The position numbers and the translations under genes are program-made. Under the pieces are notes generated by a model that was not told the DNA's origin, did not search any database, and saw only the letters and a list, made by a program, of their open reading frames with translations. A DNA stretch of 49,666 nt from Mycobacterium sp. 1423905.2 (GTDB lineage: Bacteria > Actinomycetota > Actinomycetes > Mycobacteriales > Mycobacteriaceae): contig NZ_LZLE01000353.1 of assembly GCF_001673155.1 (NCBI RefSeq), positions 1-49,666 of the forward strand, in the 5' to 3' direction. Positions within the stretch are counted from its first letter, which is position 1; each line of letters begins with the position of its first letter. Shown here piece after piece: positions 49,483 through 49,666 of the stretch.

Positions 49483-49666
49483 CGCGCGGGAGGCCGTCAC
49501 GGGTACCACGTCGGGGTCGGTTATGGGTGCCAAGTCGACGTACCACACGCCATCGGCGAAATCGGTGGCTCGGTTGGCCGCGACCTGGACGGCCAACCGG
49601 GTCTTACCCGCACCGCCGGCACCGGTCAATGTGACGAGCCGATTGTCGGTCAGCGCCTCTGCAATG
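49386..49666. repeat. Perfect 77-bp inverted repeat at the window end (fold-back)
   Basis: Bases 49386-49462 are the exact reverse complement of 49590-49666; the 127 bases between them are the loop. The arms encode the P-loop region of the same ATPase. The right arm ends exactly at the last base of the window. A coding sequence copied perfectly in reverse over its catalytic loop is hard to explain biologically, and a chimeric fold-back is more likely. Confidence 0.95.
49463..49665 (-). other. Antisense copy of the ATPase segment, probable true continuation of the cyclase gene
   Basis: Read on the minus strand from 49665, the frame gives IAEALTDNRLVTLTGAGGAG, then KTRLAVQVAANRATDFADG, VWYVDLAPITDPDVVPV and ASRALGLLDQPG. 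It first repeats the plus-strand P-loop and then runs on as a normal STAND ATPase (Walker B region, RALGL motif). It reads like what should follow base 49462 on the plus strand. Beyond LLDQPG it enters the antisense of the cyclase gene. Confidence 0.75.

Overview
The window is high-GC actinobacterial chromosome. The genes and their order, from glycerate kinase through cobT-cobS, ilvE-gcvT, pepB, ephD, dlaT-lipB-lipA, glnA1-glnE-glnA2, hip1, panB, rnpB and ptpA to cobD, are those of the Rv2205c-Rv2236c segment of Mycobacterium tuberculosis as I remember it. The proteins are close to, but not identical with, the tuberculosis proteins, and several genes sit here that I do not place in the tuberculosis segment. 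The source is most likely a non-tuberculous Mycobacterium, possibly a slow grower (inference). No tRNA, rRNA operon, CRISPR array, insertion sequence or PE/PPE gene was seen.

Layout. 1-3680: partial glycerate kinase, then a DUF3043 membrane protein and overlapping cobU-cobT-cobS. 3692-8754: ilvE and gcvT (minus strand), a class III adenylyl cyclase and leucyl aminopeptidase. 8760-11341: an accessory block with a PYROXD2-like FAD oxidoreductase, an SRPBCC protein and a small two-helix membrane protein. 11344-19025: ephD, then dlaT, a TIGR01777 epimerase, lipB, lipA, a DUF4191 protein and an RDD protein. 19171-30321: nitrogen assimilation genes glnA1, glnE and glnA2. Between glnA1 and glnE lies a 5-kb block: two paralogous group-D flavin monooxygenase-like proteins, an AraC regulator, an LLM-class oxidoreductase and a hotdog thioesterase. 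30360-36011: two TAP-like secreted hydrolases (the second is hip1), a WS/DGAT acyltransferase and panB. 36103-45875: CYTH-CHAD protein, RNase P RNA, a 2OG-Fe(II) oxygenase-like protein, an overlapping four-gene run (RNase HI/phosphatase fusion, zinc-ribbon protein, NIF3 protein, cobC), ptkA-ptpA-SURF1 and cobD. 45919-49666: a 51-residue membrane protein, a cation diffusion facilitator, an epoxide hydrolase with a small upstream ORF, and the 5' part of a cyclase/STAND-ATPase regulator.

How the genes fit together. Both arms of late cobalamin assembly are present in two clusters about 37 kb apart: cobU/cobT/cobS, and cobC/cobD plus the phosphatase half of the RNase H fusion. Lipoate synthesis (lipB, lipA) sits beside its main client, DlaT. 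GlnE is the adenylyltransferase that controls GlnA1, and candidate GlnR boxes (AC-n9-AC) precede both glnA1 and glnA2.

The two most notable observations are these. In the flavin monooxygenase pair, the first paralog appears to have lost both catalytic residues that the second keeps. At the right end, a perfect 77-bp inverted repeat makes the cyclase gene fold back on itself; this looks like an assembly or chimera artefact and not a real gene end.
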